A stretch of 64,000 nt of DNA from Jiangella mangrovi (GCF_014204975.1 NZ_JACHMM010000001.1:2418001-2482000), one strand, 5' to 3'. Positions 25,322 through 34,275 are shown, counted from the first letter of the stretch. A program made the numbers and translations. Notes: a model not told the origin generated them from the letters alone.

Positions 25322-25357
25322 ACGTGGCGCCTCGCCGACCCCGGCGGGGCGCCACGT
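25322..25357 (+). terminator. Hairpin between nucleotidase and nuclease genes
   Basis: A 15-bp stem (25322-25336 with 25343-25357, outer part ACGTGGCGCC/GGCGCCACGT) contains one wobble pair and a 6-nt loop, 25 nt after the nucleotidase stop. It suggests the two genes are at least partly separate transcripts. Confidence 0.78.
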
Positions 25358-25410
25358 CTCTGGGCGGCGACGCCCTCGAGGTCCCACCCCTGACCCGAAA
25401 GGTTCGACCG

Positions 25411-28017
25411 ATGCACTCGACCAGACCCCTTCGATGGCTCGCCGCCGTCGCCGCCGCCGGACTGGCCGGGGCGACCCTGGCCGCCGCGCCCGCGCTGTCC
25501 GCCGGAGCGGCCGAAGGCGACCCCTTCGTCAGCGAGATCCACTACGACAACGCCGGCACCGATACCGGCGAGTCGATCGAGATCCAGGCCGACCCGGGCA
25601 CCGACCTCACCGGCTGGCAGATCGTCCTCTACAACGGCAGCAACGGCACGACGTACAACACGCGCACGCTGTCCGGCACCGTCCCGGCCGCCGGCGTGGT
25701 CGTCGCGACCTACCCGACCGACGGCATCCAGAACGGCTCGCCCGACGGCATCGCGCTGGTCCGCCCCGACGCCACCGTCGCGGAGTTCCTCTCCTACGAG
25801 GGCCCCATGACGGCGACCAACGGCCCGGCGAACGGCATGACCAGCGTCGACATCGGTGTCGCGCAGGCCGGCTCCACGCCGATCGGCCAGTCGCTGCAGA
25901 AGGTCCAGGGTGCCTGGACCGGCCCGCTCGCCAGCACGTTCGGCGCCGTCAACGGCGGTGGCGGCGACCCGGACCCCGACCCGGAGCCGGAGCCGGCCAC
26001 GATCGACGAGATCCAGGGCACCGGCGCGGACTCCCCGCTCGCCGGCACCACCGTCGTCACCAGCGGTGTCGTCACCGCGGCCTACCCGACCGGCGGCTTC
26101 GGCGGCTACTACATCCAGACCCCCGGCAGCGGCGGCGACGCGGCCCGGACGGCGTCGGACGCGGTGTTCGTGTTCTCGCCGTCGACGGCCGACGAGGTCG
26201 AGATCGGCGACCACGTCCGCGTCACCGGTGAGGTCAGCGAGTACTTCGGGCTCACCGAGGTCTCGGTCGACGCCGACGGGCTCGAGCAGCTCACCGAGCC
26301 GGCCGAGGCCGTCAAGCCGGTGACCTTCACGCTGCCCGCCACCAACGCCGGCCGCGAGGTCTACGAGGGCATGCTGGTCCGCCCGGTCGAGGGCTTCGTC
26401 GTCTCCGACACCTTCCAGCTGGGCGGCTTCGGCGCCACCGCGTTCGGCTCCATCGGCCTGGGCTTCGGCGGCCCGCTGGTGCAGGAGACCGAGGTCGCCG
26501 CGCCCGGCTCGCCCGAGTACGCCGCCGCCGTCGCCGCGAACGCCGCCCGCGCCGTCACGCTCGACGACGGCCAGTCGAACCGCACGGCGACCGGCAGCCT
26601 GGTGCCGTACCTGACGAACGACGACCCGGCCCGCACCGGCGCCGGCGTCACGTTCCAGGACGACATGATCTTCGACTATCGGTTCCAGTGGAACTTCCAG
26701 CCGACGCGGCCCGTCGACGGCCCGGCGCCGGACGTGGTGAGCTTCGGCACCGGCAACACCCGCGAGGCCAACGCCGCCCCGCAGGAGGTCGGCGGCGACC
26801 TGAAGATCTCCGCGTTCAACGTCCTCAACTACTTCACGCATCTGGGCGCCAACCTGCCCGGCTGCGAGCCGTTCACCGACCGCGACGGCAACCCGATCAC
26901 CGTCGCCGAGGGCTGCGACGCCCGTGGCGCGTGGAACACCGAGAACTTCGAGCGGCAGGAGGCGAAGATCGTCGCGGCCGTCAACGGCCTCGGCGCCGAC
27001 GTCGTCTCGCTGCAGGAGATCGAGAACTCGGCGGCGTTCGGCACCGACCGCGACGAGGCCCTGGCCACGCTGGTCGCCGCGCTGAACGAGGACGCCGGGG
27101 CGGGCACCTGGGCGTTCGTGCCGTCGCCGGCGCAGCTGCCGTCCGAGGAGGACGTCATCCGCAGCGCGTTCATCTACCGGACGGCGGCCGTCGAGCCGGT
27201 GGGCGAGTCGGTCATCCTCATCGACCACCCCGCCTTCCACAACGCCCGCGAGCCGCTGGCGCAGGAGTTCCGCTCGCTGGCCACCGGCTGGGAGTTCAAC
27301 GCGATCGTCAACCACTTCAAGTCCAAGGGCGGCGAGTGCGGCGACCTGCCGGAGGGCTGCTTTGACGGCGACCGCACCAACCAGGCGAACGCGCTGGCGG
27401 AGTTCGCCGAGGCGCGGGCCGCGGCCACCGGCACCGAGGACGCGTTCCTGCTCGGCGACTTCAACTCCTACAGCGGTGAGAATCCGATGCAGGCGCTGTA
27501 CGACGCCGGCTACACCGACCTGAACAACGAGTACGCCGGCGAGCACACCTACGTGTTCGACGGCAAGGTCGGCTCGCTCGACCACGTTCTCGCCAGCCCG
27601 TCGATCGTCGAGCAGGGCCTGGTCACCGGCGTGGACGTCTGGAACATCAACTCGGTGGAATCGGTGCTGTTCGAGTACTCGCGCATCAACTACTTCGCCA
27701 GCGAGCTGTTCCAGCCGGGCACCGTCTACCGCGCCAGCGACCACGACCCGATCCTGGTCGGCCTGCAGGCGCCGGTCACGTTCGACGGCGTCCGCTCGGT
27801 CGTGGAGGACCACGCCGAGGACGGCACGGTCAACCGGTCGCAGGCGGCCCAGCTGCTCGCGCACCTGTCGACCGCCGAGCGGCTGGCCGAGCGGGGCCTC
27901 ACCGGCCCGGCCGGCACGTCGCTGGACCGGTTCGTCGCGGTCGCCGAGCGGATCGCGGACGAGGACGCCCGCGAGGCGCTGGTGAACGCCGCGGAGGCGC
28001 TGCGCGCGCAGCTCTGA
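25411..28017 (+). CDS. Extracellular nuclease, ExeM/NucH family
   Basis: An 868-residue secreted protein. A signal peptide (LAAVAAAGLAGATLAAAPAL) is followed by a lamin-tail-like domain (FVSEIHYDNAGTDTGESIEI), an OB-fold-like region (GDHVRVTGEVSEYFGLTEVS) and an endonuclease/exonuclease/phosphatase domain from about residue 465: ISAFNVLNYF, VVSLQEIEN (catalytic Glu), NAIVNHFKSKGG, LLGDFNSYSGENP and SDHDPILVGL. These are the metal and phosphate residues of the DNase I fold. There is a C-terminal helical tail but no anchor. Likely degrades extracellular DNA or RNA, feeding the nucleotidase encoded upstream. Confidence 0.92.
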   Translation: MHSTRPLRWLAAVAAAGLAGATLAAAPALSAGAAEGDPFVSEIHYDNAGTDTGESIEIQADPGTDLTGWQIVLYNGSNGTTYNTRTLSGTVPAAGVVVATYPTDGIQNGSPDGIALVRPDATVAEFLSYEGPMTATNGPANGMTSVDIGVAQAGSTPIGQSLQKVQGAWTGPLASTFGAVNGGGGDPDPDPEPEPATIDEIQGTGADSPLAGTTVVTSGVVTAAYPTGGFGGYYIQTPGSGGDAARTASDAVFVFSPSTADEVEIGDHVRVTGEVSEYFGLTEVSVDADGLEQLTEPAEAVKPVTFTLPATNAGREVYEGMLVRPVEGFVVSDTFQLGGFGATAFGSIGLGFGGPLVQETEVAAPGSPEYAAAVAANAARAVTLDDGQSNRTATGSLVPYLTNDDPARTGAGVTFQDDMIFDYRFQWNFQPTRPVDGPAPDVVSFGTGNTREANAAPQEVGGDLKISAFNVLNYFTHLGANLPGCEPFTDRDGNPITVAEGCDARGAWNTENFERQEAKIVAAVNGLGADVVSLQEIENSAAFGTDRDEALATLVAALNEDAGAGTWAFVPSPAQLPSEEDVIRSAFIYRTAAVEPVGESVILIDHPAFHNAREPLAQEFRSLATGWEFNAIVNHFKSKGGECGDLPEGCFDGDRTNQANALAEFAEARAAATGTEDAFLLGDFNSYSGENPMQALYDAGYTDLNNEYAGEHTYVFDGKVGSLDHVLASPSIVEQGLVTGVDVWNINSVESVLFEYSRINYFASELFQPGTVYRASDHDPILVGLQAPVTFDGVRSVVEDHAEDGTVNRSQAAQLLAHLSTAERLAERGLTGPAGTSLDRFVAVAERIADEDAREALVNAAEALRAQL

Positions 28018-28033
28018 CGCACCTGCACCACGA

Positions 28034-28065
28034 GGAGCCGCCGCCCGTCTCCGGGCGGCGGCTCC
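28034..28065 (+). terminator. Terminator after the nuclease gene
   Basis: A perfect 14-bp stem (28034-28047 with 28052-28065, GGAGCCGCCGCCCG and its complement) with a TCTC tetraloop lies 17 nt after the stop codon. No T tract. Confidence 0.85.
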
Positions 28066-28186
28066 GCGCGTGGTCATGGTCGCCGGCGGGAGCGGATGCC
28101 GTCCCCGCCCGCCCTACCGACGATGACGGCATCCCCCGGACCGCCACGGAACCCGGCTGTCGGCAGGGCGTCCTAGAGTGTCCGCC

Positions 28187-29524
28187 ATGACCGACATTCG
28201 CGCCGCCGTCGAGGCCGTCCTGCCGTCCGTCCGCGCCGACCTCGAGCGGCTGGTGCGCATCCCCAGCATCAGCGCCGACCCCGCCCGGGCAGGCGACGTC
28301 CAGGCGAGCGCCGAGGCTGTGGCCGAGCTGGCCCGCGGCGCCGGGGCCGCGCAGGCCGACGTCGTCAGCGCCGGCGGCGGCCGCCCGGCGGTCATCGCTT
28401 CCTGGCCCGCGCCCGAGGGTGCGCCGACGGTCCTGCTCTACGCCCACCACGACGTCCAGCCCACGGGGCCGCGTGACGGCTGGACCAGCGACCCGTTCGA
28501 GCCGGTCGAGCACGACGGCCGGCTGTTCGGCCGCGGCGTCTCCGACGACAAGGCCGGCGTCGCCACGCACCTCGGCGCGCTGCGCGCGTTCGACGGCCGC
28601 CCGCCGGTCGGCGTGGTGCTGTTCGTCGAGGGCGAGGAGGAGATCGGCTCGCCCTCGTTCACCCCGTTTCTCGAGGCCCACCGCGAGCGCCTGGCCGCCG
28701 ATGTCATCGTCGTGGCCGACTCCGCCAACTGGACCGCCGAGGTGCCGGCGCTCACCACCAGCCTGCGCGGCGGGGTCGACTGCCTCGTCACGCTGCGGGT
28801 GCTCGAGAAGTCGGTCCACTCCGGCGTCTTCGGCGGCCCGGTCGTCGACGCCCTGACCTCGCTGTGCCGGCTCATGGCCACGCTGCACGACGACAAGGGC
28901 GACGTCGCCATCGCGGGGCTGCTCACCACCGACGCTCCCGACGTCGACTATCCGGACGAGCGCTACCGGTCCGAGGCCGGCGTGCTCGATGGCGTCCAAC
29001 TGGTCGGCAGCGGCTCGCTCCCCGAGCGACTGTGGACCCGCCCGACGGCGTCCGTGCTCGCCATCGACGCGCCCGCGGTGGCCGACGCCGCCAACATCCT
29101 GGTACACGAGGCGCGCGCCAAGGTCAGCGTCCGCATCGCCCCCGAGCAGGACCCGCGGGCCGCGCTCGACGCGCTCGAGGCGCACCTGCGCGAGCACGCG
29201 GAGTTCGGCGTGCAGGTCGAGATCACCGAGGGCATGGTCGGCGGCGGCTGCGCGCTGCCCACGTCCGGGCAGGTGGTCCAGGCGGCCGAAGAGTCGCTCA
29301 CCGAGGCGTTCGGCGTGCCGTCGGTGCGCTCCGGCATGGGCGGCTCCATCCCGTTCATCGCCGAGTTCGAGCAGACCTTCCCCGACGCCACCGTGCTCGT
29401 CACCGGCATGGGCGACCCCCGCAGCGGCCCGCACGGCCTGAACGAGAGCCTCGACCTCGCCATGTTCGGCAAGGGCGTCCTGGCCGAGGCACTGCTGCTC
29501 GACAAGCTGTCCCGCCAGGACTGA
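28187..29524 (+). CDS. M20 family dipeptidase
   Basis: A 445-residue cytosolic zinc peptidase of the M20/ArgE-CPG2 family. Metal ligands and catalytic residues appear in order: VLLYAHHDVQP, GRGVSDDKAGVATHL (bridging Asp), FVEGEEEIGSPSF (catalytic Glu pair), VVADSANW and GPHGLNESLDL. The dimerisation lid domain lies between. ATG 28187 is 7 nt after TAGAGT, a leaderless arrangement; the in-frame GTG 28178 overlaps that hexamer and is unlikely. It probably cleaves small peptides; exact specificity is not visible. The DUF1697 gene follows after 2 nt. Confidence 0.92.
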   Translation: MTDIRAAVEAVLPSVRADLERLVRIPSISADPARAGDVQASAEAVAELARGAGAAQADVVSAGGGRPAVIASWPAPEGAPTVLLYAHHDVQPTGPRDGWTSDPFEPVEHDGRLFGRGVSDDKAGVATHLGALRAFDGRPPVGVVLFVEGEEEIGSPSFTPFLEAHRERLAADVIVVADSANWTAEVPALTTSLRGGVDCLVTLRVLEKSVHSGVFGGPVVDALTSLCRLMATLHDDKGDVAIAGLLTTDAPDVDYPDERYRSEAGVLDGVQLVGSGSLPERLWTRPTASVLAIDAPAVADAANILVHEARAKVSVRIAPEQDPRAALDALEAHLREHAEFGVQVEITEGMVGGGCALPTSGQVVQAAEESLTEAFGVPSVRSGMGGSIPFIAEFEQTFPDATVLVTGMGDPRSGPHGLNESLDLAMFGKGVLAEALLLDKLSRQD

Positions 29525-29526
29525 GC

Positions 29527-30066
29527 ATGGGGCGCCAGGTCGCGCTGCTGCGCGGGATCAACGTCGGGGGCAAGAAGAAGGTCGCCATGGCCGACCTGCG
29601 CGCCCTCGTCGAAGGGCTGGGCCACACCGACGTCCGCACCTACATCAACAGCGGCAACGTCGTCTTCACCAGCGGCACGCCGAAGGCCGGCCGGGCCGAA
29701 CACGAGGGCGCGCTCGAGCAGGCCATCCACGCCGAGCTGGGGCTCGACGTCGCCGTCATGGTGCGCACCCACGACGAGCTGGCCGCCGCCGTCGACGCCA
29801 ACCCGTTCCCCGCCGCCGAGCCGCCGCGGCTGCTGCTCAGCTTCCTGCGCGAGGCGCCGGAACCCGACGGCTACGCGGCGGCCGAGAAGGTCGAGTCCGG
29901 CGCCGACGAGTTCCGGGTCGACGGCACGACGGTGTACCTGCACTGTCCCGACGGCATCGGGCGCAGCAAGCTGGCCGAGGCCCTGAGCAAGCCCAAGGTG
30001 CCGGTCGGAACGGCGCGCAACCTCGCCACCGTCCGCAAGCTGGTCGAGCTGTCACAGGAACCGTGA
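29527..30066 (+). CDS. DUF1697 family protein
   Basis: A 179-residue cytosolic protein with the DUF1697 hallmark start VALLRGINVGGKKKVAMADL, the central TYINSGNVVFTS and a C-terminal GTARNLATVRKLVEL. Structure-based reports describe two ferredoxin-like domains; no biochemical role is established. The ATG is 2 nt after the M20 stop, so the two are probably one operon. A hairpin overlaps the stop codon. Confidence 0.88.
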   Translation: MGRQVALLRGINVGGKKKVAMADLRALVEGLGHTDVRTYINSGNVVFTSGTPKAGRAEHEGALEQAIHAELGLDVAVMVRTHDELAAAVDANPFPAAEPPRLLLSFLREAPEPDGYAAAEKVESGADEFRVDGTTVYLHCPDGIGRSKLAEALSKPKVPVGTARNLATVRKLVELSQEP

Positions 30067-30082
30067 AACAACGGTTTTCCTG
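30055..30082 (+). terminator. Hairpin overlapping the DUF1697 stop codon
   Basis: CAGGAACCGT (30055-30064) pairs with ACGGTTTTCCTG (30071-30082), leaving two extra bases in one arm and a 6-nt loop. The stop codon is at the top of the stem. A run of four T bases is inside the 3' arm. Confidence 0.5.
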
Positions 30083-30240
30083 AGCCGCCGCGCGTCCGCC
30101 CCGTGAGGGCCGGGCAACACCGGCGGGACACCGGGGGCCGGAGGTCCTCGTGGGCCGTCGGTCCAGACCCACAAAGTGGACAAAGCGCGCGATTCCGTTG
30201 CCCGGCCCGAACATCAAGACAACACTGAGAGACTTCGGCC

Positions 30241-30669
30241 ATGGAGAACGAGGCCATCCTGCTGCAGGTGCGCGGCGGCGACCTGGTGGGCGTCAGCGAG
30301 TGGGTCTACGTGTGGCTGCGACCCGGCGCCGATCGCCCGGTCGTCTACGTCGGCAGCACGGCGGTGCCGGCGGTGGTGCGCATCTGGCTGCACCTGCACG
30401 ACACCGACCCCGAGGTCGGCCGGATGAAGGCCCGCTATCCCGGCATCGAGCAGGACGACCTCGACGTGCTCGCGTTCCCCGTGCCGAGCCGGCTCGACCG
30501 TGCGGCGGTCAAGTCCGCTCTGGTCGACCGGCTCGAGGCGCGCGGCCTGCTGTCCGAGCGCTACGTCGGCGACCAGCCGGCGCTGCTGACCGGCAACGGC
30601 TCGGTCGCTCCCGCCGTCGAGTGGATGGTCGGTGAAGTGATCGCTCACAACGGCGCCGCCGCAGGCTGA
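30241..30669 (+). CDS. Hypothetical protein with GIY-YIG-like N-terminus
   Basis: A 142-residue protein I cannot assign with confidence. Residues about 20-52 (EWVYVWLRPG then PVVYVGSTAVPAVVRIWLHL) match the spacing of a GIY-YIG nuclease core: VYV for GIY, YVG for YIG, a conserved small-residue turn, then an arginine and histidine on the following helix. A clear later catalytic glutamate is not obvious; E126 in VEWMV is one candidate. It could be a GIY-YIG protein with lost or altered activity. It stands alone after about 170 bases without a gene. Confidence 0.6.
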   Translation: MENEAILLQVRGGDLVGVSEWVYVWLRPGADRPVVYVGSTAVPAVVRIWLHLHDTDPEVGRMKARYPGIEQDDLDVLAFPVPSRLDRAAVKSALVDRLEARGLLSERYVGDQPALLTGNGSVAPAVEWMVGEVIAHNGAAAG

Positions 30670-30689
30670 CGCCGTCGTCGACGGAAGGG

Positions 30690-31523
30690 TCAGCGCCGGG
30701 CCGCCAGCGCCCGCCCGACCAGCGTGTCGGTCAGCTCGCGCAGCTGCCGCCGGGCAGCCGGGTCCAGCGCCTGCGGCTTCGGCGTCGCCTCCATGGTCTG
30801 GTCGAAGTAGACGCCGCTGACGTCGGCCAATGCGGGGTCGGCGATGAGCCGCAGGGTGGCCTCGCCGCCGTCGTGCAGGGTGCTCAACGGCGTCAGTTCG
30901 GCCTCGCGGACCATGGACGTCGCCATGAGCGTGGCCGGGTGCAGCGTGTTGGCGGTGACGCCGGTGCCGCGCAGCTCCTCGGCGAGGTCGAGGGTGAACA
31001 TGATCTGCGCGAGCTTGCTCTGCCGGTAGGCGCGGTAGCCGTCGTAGTCGTGGTCGAGCATGGGGTCGGCGAAGTCGATGGGCGCCTGGCCGATGGACGT
31101 GACGTTGACGATGCGCGCCGGCGCTGCCTTCACCAGGGCCGGCAGCAGCCGCCGGGTCAGGTGGTAGCCGGCCAGGTAGTTGACCGCGAACCGCAGCTCG
31201 ATGCCGTCGGGGCTCAGCTCGCGGCCGGCGCCGGGTTCGCCGAAGCCGACGGCGGCGTTGTTGACCAGGACATCGAGGCCGGGGAAGCGTTCGAGCACCT
31301 CGTCGGCGAGCCGGTCGACCTGGCCGAGATCGGAGAGGTCGGCGCGCACGACGCCGAGCGGCTCGCGGCCGCCCTCGGCGCGGATCTCGCGGGCGGTTTC
31401 GTCCAGACGCGCCGGGTTGCGGCCGTGCAGGACGACGCCCACGCCGTCGGCCGCCAGCCGTAGCGCGAGCCATCGGCCCAGGCCATCGGTCGCGCCGGTG
31501 ATGAGTACCGTCGTTGGGCTCAT
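30690..31523 (-). CDS. Short-chain dehydrogenase/reductase
   Basis: A 277-residue NAD(P)-dependent oxidoreductase of the classical/extended SDR group. Cofactor loop TGATDGLGRWLALRL (GxxxGxG), LVNNAAV, catalytic serine in VNVTSIGQ and YxxxK in YRAYRQSKLAQIMF are all visible; the HGRNPARLDE motif after beta-2 suggests NADP+. Similar to retinol-dehydrogenase/WWOX-like bacterial SDRs; substrate unknown. Convergent with the preceding hypothetical gene and divergent from purF, with only about 90 bases between starts. Confidence 0.9.
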   Translation of the reverse strand: MSPTTVLITGATDGLGRWLALRLAADGVGVVLHGRNPARLDETAREIRAEGGREPLGVVRADLSDLGQVDRLADEVLERFPGLDVLVNNAAVGFGEPGAGRELSPDGIELRFAVNYLAGYHLTRRLLPALVKAAPARIVNVTSIGQAPIDFADPMLDHDYDGYRAYRQSKLAQIMFTLDLAEELRGTGVTANTLHPATLMATSMVREAELTPLSTLHDGGEATLRLIADPALADVSGVYFDQTMEATPKPQALDPAARRQLRELTDTLVGRALAARR

Positions 31524-31598
31524 GTCCTAAGGCAACCACCCGGTGCCCCGGTGTTCTTCCCACCGCGCCGGTCCGCTCGCAATCCGCGGGCCGCTCCG

Positions 31599-31604
31599 TA
31601 CACT
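31599..31604 (+). promoter_or_regulatory. -10 element of purF (leaderless)
   Basis: TACACT ends 7 nt before the GTG at 31612, so transcription should begin at or within a base of the start codon. No clear -35 is present. The divergent SDR gene starts 76 bases away. Confidence 0.55.
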
Positions 31605-31611
31605 GGGAGCC

Positions 31612-33192
31612 GTGGCCCGGGGAGATGGACGACTCACGCACGACATCAACCCACAAGAGATGGGTCCGCAGGACGCCTGCGGCATCTTCGGGGTGTGGGC
31701 GCCGGACGAAGAGGTCGCGAAGCTCACCTACTTCGGGCTGTACGCGCTGCAGCACCGTGGTCAGGAGTCCGCCGGCATCGCCGTCGGCAACGGGCAGCAG
31801 ATCCTCGTCTACAAGGACATGGGCCTGGTCAGCCAGGTCTTCGACGAGTCGACGCTGAACACCCTGGTCGGCCACGTCGCCGTCGGGCACACCCGCTACT
31901 CCACCACCGGCGGCAGCCACTGGCAGAACGCGCAGCCGACGCTGGGCGCTACGCCCGCCGGCACCGTCGCGCTGGCCCACAACGGCAACCTCACCAACAC
32001 CGCGGAGCTGTTCGACCTCGTACACGAGCGGGTGGGTGCGGCCAGCGGCGAGCTCCGCTACGGCAACACCACCGACACCGCGCTCATGACGGCGCTCATG
32101 GGCTCCTACGCCGACCGCACGCTCGAAGAGAGCGCCATCGAGGTCCTGGCGCAGGCGCGCGGGGCGTTCTCGCTGGTCTTCTCCGACGAGTCCACGCTCT
32201 ACGCCGCCCGCGACCCTCAGGGCGTCCGCCCTCTTGTCCTCGGCCGGCTCGAGCGCGGCTGGGTCGTGGCCAGCGAGACCGCGGCGCTCGACATCGTGGG
32301 CGCGTCGTTCATCCGCGAGGTCGAGCCCGGCGAGCTCGTGGCCATCGACGCCGACGGCCTGCGCTCGCACCACTTCGCCACGCCGGAGCCCAAGGGCTGT
32401 CTGTTCGAGTACGTCTACCTCGCCCGGCCCGACACCCACATCTCCGGCCGCTCGGTGCACCAGACCCGCGTCGAGGTGGGCCGCCGGCTGGCGCGCGAGC
32501 ACCCCGTCGACGCCGACCTCGTCATCCCGGTGCCCGAGTCCGGCACCCCGGCCGCCGTCGGCTACGCCGAGGAGTCCGGCATCCCCTACGGCATGGGCCT
32601 GGTCAAGAACGCCTACGTGGGGCGCACGTTCATCCAGCCGTCGCAGACGCTGCGCCAGCTGGGCATCCGGCTGAAGCTGAACCCGCTGCGCGAGATCGTC
32701 GCGGGCAAGCGGCTGGTCGTGGTCGACGACTCCATCGTGCGCGGCAACACCCAGCGGGCGCTGGTGCGCATGCTGCGCGAGGCCGGCGCCGCCGAGGTGC
32801 ACGTGCGCATCTCCAGCCCGCCGGTCAGCTGGCCGTGCTTCTACGGCATCGACTTCGCCACCCGCGCGGAGCTCATCGCCACCGGTCTGTCGACCGACGA
32901 GATCTGCCGCTCCATCGGCGCCGACTCCCTCGGCTACGTCTCGCTCGACGCCCTCATCGAGGCGACGACGATGCGCAAGAACGACCTCTGCCGGGCCTGC
33001 TTCGACGGCGTCTACCCCATCGAGCCGCCGGTCCGCGCGGGCAAGGACGTGCTCGAGCAAGAGACCATCCCCGGCTGCGAGACGCCCGACCGCGACGGCC
33101 TCGAACGGGCCGCATCTCTCGGCGACCCCGCCGACGGCCTGAACACCCTGCTCAGCGCGGGTGGGGCCGCCGATGCGCTGCGGCGTCCGTGA
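31612..33192 (+). CDS. purF: Amidophosphoribosyltransferase
   Basis: A 526-residue enzyme performing the first step of purine synthesis: PRPP plus glutamine to phosphoribosylamine. An N-terminal propeptide of 22 residues precedes the nucleophile Cys23 (DACGIFGVWA), so it is the self-processed, Bacillus-like type. The Ntn glutaminase part shows HRGQESAG, GHTRYSTTGGS and AHNGNLTN; the PRPP loop is VVVDDSIVRGNT. Cysteines in KGCLFEY, DLCRACFDG and the tail fit an Fe-S cluster. GTG 31612 is supported by the TACACT hexamer 7 nt upstream. Separated from purM by three accessory features. Confidence 0.97.
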   Translation: MARGDGRLTHDINPQEMGPQDACGIFGVWAPDEEVAKLTYFGLYALQHRGQESAGIAVGNGQQILVYKDMGLVSQVFDESTLNTLVGHVAVGHTRYSTTGGSHWQNAQPTLGATPAGTVALAHNGNLTNTAELFDLVHERVGAASGELRYGNTTDTALMTALMGSYADRTLEESAIEVLAQARGAFSLVFSDESTLYAARDPQGVRPLVLGRLERGWVVASETAALDIVGASFIREVEPGELVAIDADGLRSHHFATPEPKGCLFEYVYLARPDTHISGRSVHQTRVEVGRRLAREHPVDADLVIPVPESGTPAAVGYAEESGIPYGMGLVKNAYVGRTFIQPSQTLRQLGIRLKLNPLREIVAGKRLVVVDDSIVRGNTQRALVRMLREAGAAEVHVRISSPPVSWPCFYGIDFATRAELIATGLSTDEICRSIGADSLGYVSLDALIEATTMRKNDLCRACFDGVYPIEPPVRAGKDVLEQETIPGCETPDRDGLERAASLGDPADGLNTLLSAGGAADALRRP

Positions 33193-33277
33193 GGCCGGGT
33201 TGTGACAAATCGCCCGAAATGTGGTTGCCTGCTCCTCGGTCACGAAACGGTATCGAGCTGAGTATGGGAGAGATGTA

Positions 33278-34255
33278 GTGCCGCGGTCCCGTCATGGACG
33301 GTCTCGTCATCGACGCAGCAGGGTGCTCTCGCTCTCTCGTCTGACGGCGCTGTCCCGACGTCGCATGGCTCTGCTCGCCGCGCCGGTGGCGCTGGCCGGA
33401 GCCGTCGTCGCCGGCATCACCCTCTGGCCCGACGACGGTTCCGACGTCGCCGCCAGCACCACCACGACGCTGGGCATCCCCGAGCGCGACCAGGACGCCA
33501 GTCGTGGCGAGGAGCGGCCGCCGCTGCCCCCGGTGAGGCCGAACGCGGGCCCGAGCGAGACGACGACGCCGACTCCCACCCCCACGCCGACGCCGACCCC
33601 CACACCGACGCCGACTCCCACCCCGACCCCGACCCCGACTCCCACCCCGGAGCCGACGGTGGCGGGGCAGCTGTTCGTGACGGCGGGCCTGAACGTGCGC
33701 ACCAGCCCGGACCTCGAGTCCGAGGTCGTCACGGTGCTCGGCACCGGCACCGAGGTCGACATCACCGGCACCACCGAGGGCACCTGGTCGCAGATCCTCC
33801 TCGACGGCGAGCCCTACTGGGTCGCCACGGAGTACCTGTCCGAGGAGAAGCCGGCCGAGGAGCCGTCGGGTGGCATCTCCGCCGCCGAGTGCGACTCCGG
33901 CTCGAGCGTCGAGAACGGCCTCACCCAGGACGCCATCCGCGTGCATCGCGCGGTCTGTGCGCTCTTCCCGCAGGTCACCTCCTACGGCGGCGTCCGCTCC
34001 GGCGACGGTGGCGAGCACGGCACCGGCCGGGCCCTCGACATCATGATCCGCGGCTCCGTCGGCGACGAGATCGCGGCCTACGTTCGCGAGAACTACCGCG
34101 AGCTGGGCGTCAGCGAGGTCATCTGGCAGCAGCGCATCTGGACGGTCGAGCGCTCCTCCGAGGGCTGGCGCTGGATGGAGGACCGCGGCGACGACACCGC
34201 GAACCACTACGACCACGTCCACGTGACCGTCTACGGCAACGAGGGCACCACCTGA
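33278..34255 (+). CDS. Secreted SH3b protein with M15-like C-terminal domain
   Basis: A 325-residue exported protein. A very basic N-terminus and a membrane helix (MALLAAPVALAGAVVAGITL) act as signal anchor. A Thr-Pro repeat of about 14 TP units follows, then a bacterial SH3 domain (LFVTAGLNVRTSPDLESEVV ... YWVATEYLS) that would bind the wall. The C-terminal domain (SYGGVRSGDGGEHGTGRALD, then HYDHVHVTVYG) has the HxxxxxxD and HVH zinc pattern of M15/ARB_07466-type peptidases. Probable peptidoglycan hydrolase. GTG 33278 follows GGGAGA by 7 nt; longer upstream frame lacks a ribosome site. Confidence 0.82.
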   Translation: MPRSRHGRSRHRRSRVLSLSRLTALSRRRMALLAAPVALAGAVVAGITLWPDDGSDVAASTTTTLGIPERDQDASRGEERPPLPPVRPNAGPSETTTPTPTPTPTPTPTPTPTPTPTPTPTPTPEPTVAGQLFVTAGLNVRTSPDLESEVVTVLGTGTEVDITGTTEGTWSQILLDGEPYWVATEYLSEEKPAEEPSGGISAAECDSGSSVENGLTQDAIRVHRAVCALFPQVTSYGGVRSGDGGEHGTGRALDIMIRGSVGDEIAAYVRENYRELGVSEVIWQQRIWTVERSSEGWRWMEDRGDDTANHYDHVHVTVYGNEGTT

Positions 34256-34275
34256 GCCGGTGAGCCTCCGCTGAT

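Noticed and set aside
22210-28077. A minus-strand open frame of 1955 codons opposite the nucleotidase and nuclease genes
   Set aside because: It mirrors plus-strand genes with clear domains and signal peptides. Its composition is the Val/Arg/Gly/Asp mixture typical of antisense frames in high-GC DNA. Only its last 183 codons, the lipoprotein, are real.
30214-33243. A minus-strand open frame of 1009 codons across purF and the SDR gene
   Set aside because: It is a shadow of purF and runs in a different frame from the SDR; it has no domain resemblance or ribosome site.
33193-33277. A possible c-di-AMP (ydaO-type) riboswitch before the wall hydrolase gene
   Set aside because: The leader is only 85 bases and lacks the conserved ydaO core elements; a normal ribosome site is present instead.
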